From NCBI GenBank assembly GCA_009692275.1, contig SHZL01000030.1:1-15303 (forward strand): DNA of 15,303 nucleotides. Direction: 5' to 3'. The stretch is from Lysobacterales bacterium. Lineage in GTDB: Bacteria; Pseudomonadota; Gammaproteobacteria; Xanthomonadales; SZUA-36. Every line of letters starts with the position of its first letter. The stretch's first letter is position 1. The notes below the pieces were generated by a model. That model was not told the origin of the DNA. It saw only the letters and a list, made by a program, of their open reading frames with translations, and searched no databases. Below, piece after piece: positions 13,915 through 15,303 of this stretch. The translations under genes and the position numbers were made by a program.

Positions 13915-15303
13915 TTAACGCCCCTGGCTATTTGAATGCCTACCTATTTGAATGTCTATGAACGGGACATCCTTTGCGCTGAAAAGTGCGCGAGTATCCT
14001 GATTGAGGAATGGGGGTGCATGATCTCCCACCAGCAGAAGCCTCGTGTTGTTCAGTTCGCCCCTCGCGATGCTCCCCGCAATTTCGGTGAAAAGCTGCCG
14101 CTGTTGCAGGACCAGGTTGCAAAGCCCGGGGTTCTGTACAAGAACCACGAACGAGGAACAGTTCGTTGAACCGGGCATGCCTGGGTGCTCAACTGGCAAG
14201 TGTGCTGAAAGAGTAAGCCAATAGATGAACTTTTTTGAAGCGGGCTCTTTCGAACGCAGTTCGACTATCAGACTCCAAACGTCTGTATCGCAAATACCAT
14301 GGAAAGCAATCCCGCAACGATGAGCTTCGACAATCTGTTCGTCGAGTTCGGGAGCAAACCAAACGGTGTTGAACAATGCGGGGTACCATCTGTTCCGGCT
14401 GAACATCGTCCCGATGAAGCCGTGAATTGCCCATGTTGTATATCCCAGGTTGCCCAGCAATTCCGGAAGACAGTTTTCCGTTGGTAAGGTGGCCATGTCC
14501 GGATGAACTACCAGCAACCTGATTCCGCATAGTTCGCGCAACTCGCCAGGGACGGTGGAACCCTCAAACTTGACACTTCCCTGGTCAAGTAAAATACCAG
14601 CCCGGTCTGCCAGGGCCACTAGTGGCTCCAGTTGAAATCGATCGAGCCCGGGGTCATTAAATGTGCCCAGTGACTCAACGACAATCAGAATCAGGGATTC
14701 AAATTGCTCACCTGTCTCGGCTTGCGGTGTTCGCAACACTTCGCTGGCACTTTCCGCTGGTTGAAAGTCCTGGTTCTGAGAGTCCTGGTTAGCCGTTCCA
14801 AGTGCTATTCCAAGACTATAGAAGGAGGATGCTGAGACGTTGGTATTCAGCGTGTATGCATCACTGCCGGCAAGCGCGTTAGCAGAAAGCCTGATGTCAA
14901 GGAACGTTACGAAAGCAGCAAAAACAATGCAGGTCAACGCAACTGTTTTCGCACTCTGAGACTTCCTCAGCGACAGGTATGTGAGGGTGGTGCAAATCGC
15001 CACCAGGAGTAATACCTTGGCTACTTCAACGGCCAAAAAGGCCGGTTCCAGGCTGAACAGGTCGCTTATGGAATCAACAACACTCGCCAGACTGAAGTGG
15101 TAGGCGGGGGCAGCGGAAAAGACAATGTCAAGAACCAAAACCGCTGCCATCCCCAATGCAGCAACAATGGCGCCGAAAAAAATCAGCACTGCACATACCA
15201 GCATGTAATCAACGTTGAATACAGCCCGGTCAATAAACCAGAAATTGCCTACACACCAAAATGCCAAACCGGGAATAGCGGCGACGGCCAGCAGAGTCCA
15301 TAG
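13915..15303 (-). CDS. Membrane sulfatase/LTA-synthase-type transferase, N-terminus missing
   Basis: On the minus strand the frame is open from the right edge, so the first codons lie outside; 462 codons and the stop are here. The visible N-terminal third has four or so membrane helices (for example LVCAVLIFFGAIVAALGMAA and VAKVLLLVAICTTLTYLSL), then a periplasmic alkaline-phosphatase-fold domain. Metal and active-site candidates: Glu in LILIVVESLG, the nucleophile Thr in FEGSTVPGELREL (codon 14556-14554), Asp in GICDTDVW, and GDHAPPF. This layout fits enzymes that move phosphoethanolamine, phosphoglycerol or similar groups onto envelope glycans or lipids; substrate unknown. Sampled 60-base lines give 43% and 50% GC (lines 14221 and 14641) against 58% in the MoxR gene (line 12481), hinting at transfer. 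The C-terminus contains a 16-bp tandem duplication that changes frame. Confidence 0.85.
   Translation of the reverse strand, partial: LWTLLAVAAIPGLAFWCVGNFWFIDRAVFNVDYMLVCAVLIFFGAIVAALGMAAVLVLDIVFSAAPAYHFSLASVVDSISDLFSLEPAFLAVEVAKVLLLVAICTTLTYLSLRKSQSAKTVALTCIVFAAFVTFLDIRLSANALAGSDAYTLNTNVSASSFYSLGIALGTANQDSQNQDFQPAESASEVLRTPQAETGEQFESLILIVVESLGTFNDPGLDRFQLEPLVALADRAGILLDQGSVKFEGSTVPGELRELCGIRLLVVHPDMATLPTENCLPELLGNLGYTTWAIHGFIGTMFSRNRWYPALFNTVWFAPELDEQIVEAHRCGIAFHGICDTDVWSLIVELRSKEPASKKFIYWLTLSAHLPVEHPGMPGSTNCSSFVVLVQNPGLCNLVLQQRQLFTEIAGSIARGELNNTRLLLVGDHAPPFLNQDTRALFSAKDVPFIDIQIGRHSNSQGR
13923..13954 (-). repeat. 16-bp imperfect tandem repeat at the C-terminus of the sulfatase-like gene
   Basis: On the plus strand CCTGGCTATTTGAATG (13923-13938) is followed directly by CCTACCTATTTGAATG (13939-13954), 14 of 16 identical. 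Because 16 is not a multiple of three, the two copies are read in different frames, giving IQIGR and then HSNSQGR before the stop. Without one copy the protein would end ...IDIQIARGVKP. Confidence 0.75.

Noticed and set aside
1..15303. tRNA, rRNA, CRISPR array, IS element or phage gene
   Set aside because: No regularly spaced repeats, transposase or integrase-like protein, or recognisable RNA gene was seen; nearly all bases are accounted for by protein genes, and the largest gap is the 171 bp at 6832-7002.

Overview
The window looks like a chromosomal stretch from a Gram-negative proteobacterium, most likely an environmental gammaproteobacterium. That placement is inference. It rests on an agmatine deiminase/N-carbamoylputrescine amidase pair next to a TetR-type regulator, a DUF3025 protein, a lipobox lipoprotein with Asn at +2, an AmpG-type permease, a gamma-glutamyltransferase-like exoprotein, and a base composition that looks like the high 50s % GC. 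There are twelve protein genes in dense, mostly operonic order. I see no RNA gene, IS element, phage gene, CRISPR array or origin.

Layout. (1) 1-1658, minus: the N-terminal half of an exported Asp-box/VPS10-like beta-propeller protein that runs off the left edge. (2) 1659-1781: a divergent intergenic region with a candidate promoter, a 22-bp imperfect palindrome and a perfect 11-bp inverted pair. (3) 1782-5566, plus: a four-gene block with gaps of 3, 15 and 5 bp: aguB (N-carbamoylputrescine amidase), an MFS transporter, aguA (agmatine deiminase) and a TetR regulator. (4) 5506-6831, minus: an AmpG-like permease whose 3' end overlaps the regulator gene by 61 bp. (5) 7003-9850, plus: an exported metal-dependent amidohydrolase, a lipoprotein of unknown function and a DUF3025 protein, almost touching. 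(6) 9832-11745, minus: a gamma-glutamyltransferase-like exoprotein overlapping the DUF3025 gene by 19 bp. (7) 11802-13880, plus: a MoxR AAA+ ATPase and a CoxE-like VWA protein. (8) 13915-15303, minus: a membrane sulfatase/LTA-synthase-type transferase whose N-terminus lies beyond the right edge and whose base composition looks less GC-rich.

How the genes work together. AguA converts agmatine to N-carbamoylputrescine and ammonia. AguB splits that into putrescine, CO2 and ammonia. The MFS protein between them is a good candidate to move agmatine, the intermediate or putrescine. The TetR protein is a good candidate to control the block through the palindromes upstream of aguB. The exported amidohydrolase resembles dipeptidases of the imidazolonepropionase-like group, and the GGT-like protein is also exported, so the neighbourhood has a loose peptide/amine-salvage theme. 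MoxR and VWA proteins usually act as a pair that remodels or inserts cofactors into client enzymes, but no client is visible here.

The most distinctive points are the transporter set inside the aguB-aguA pair with its structured promoter region, a perfect 18-bp palindrome inside the ampG-like gene, a GGT-like protein with altered active-site surroundings, and a 16-bp imperfect tandem duplication that reads in two frames at the C-terminus of the sulfatase-like gene.
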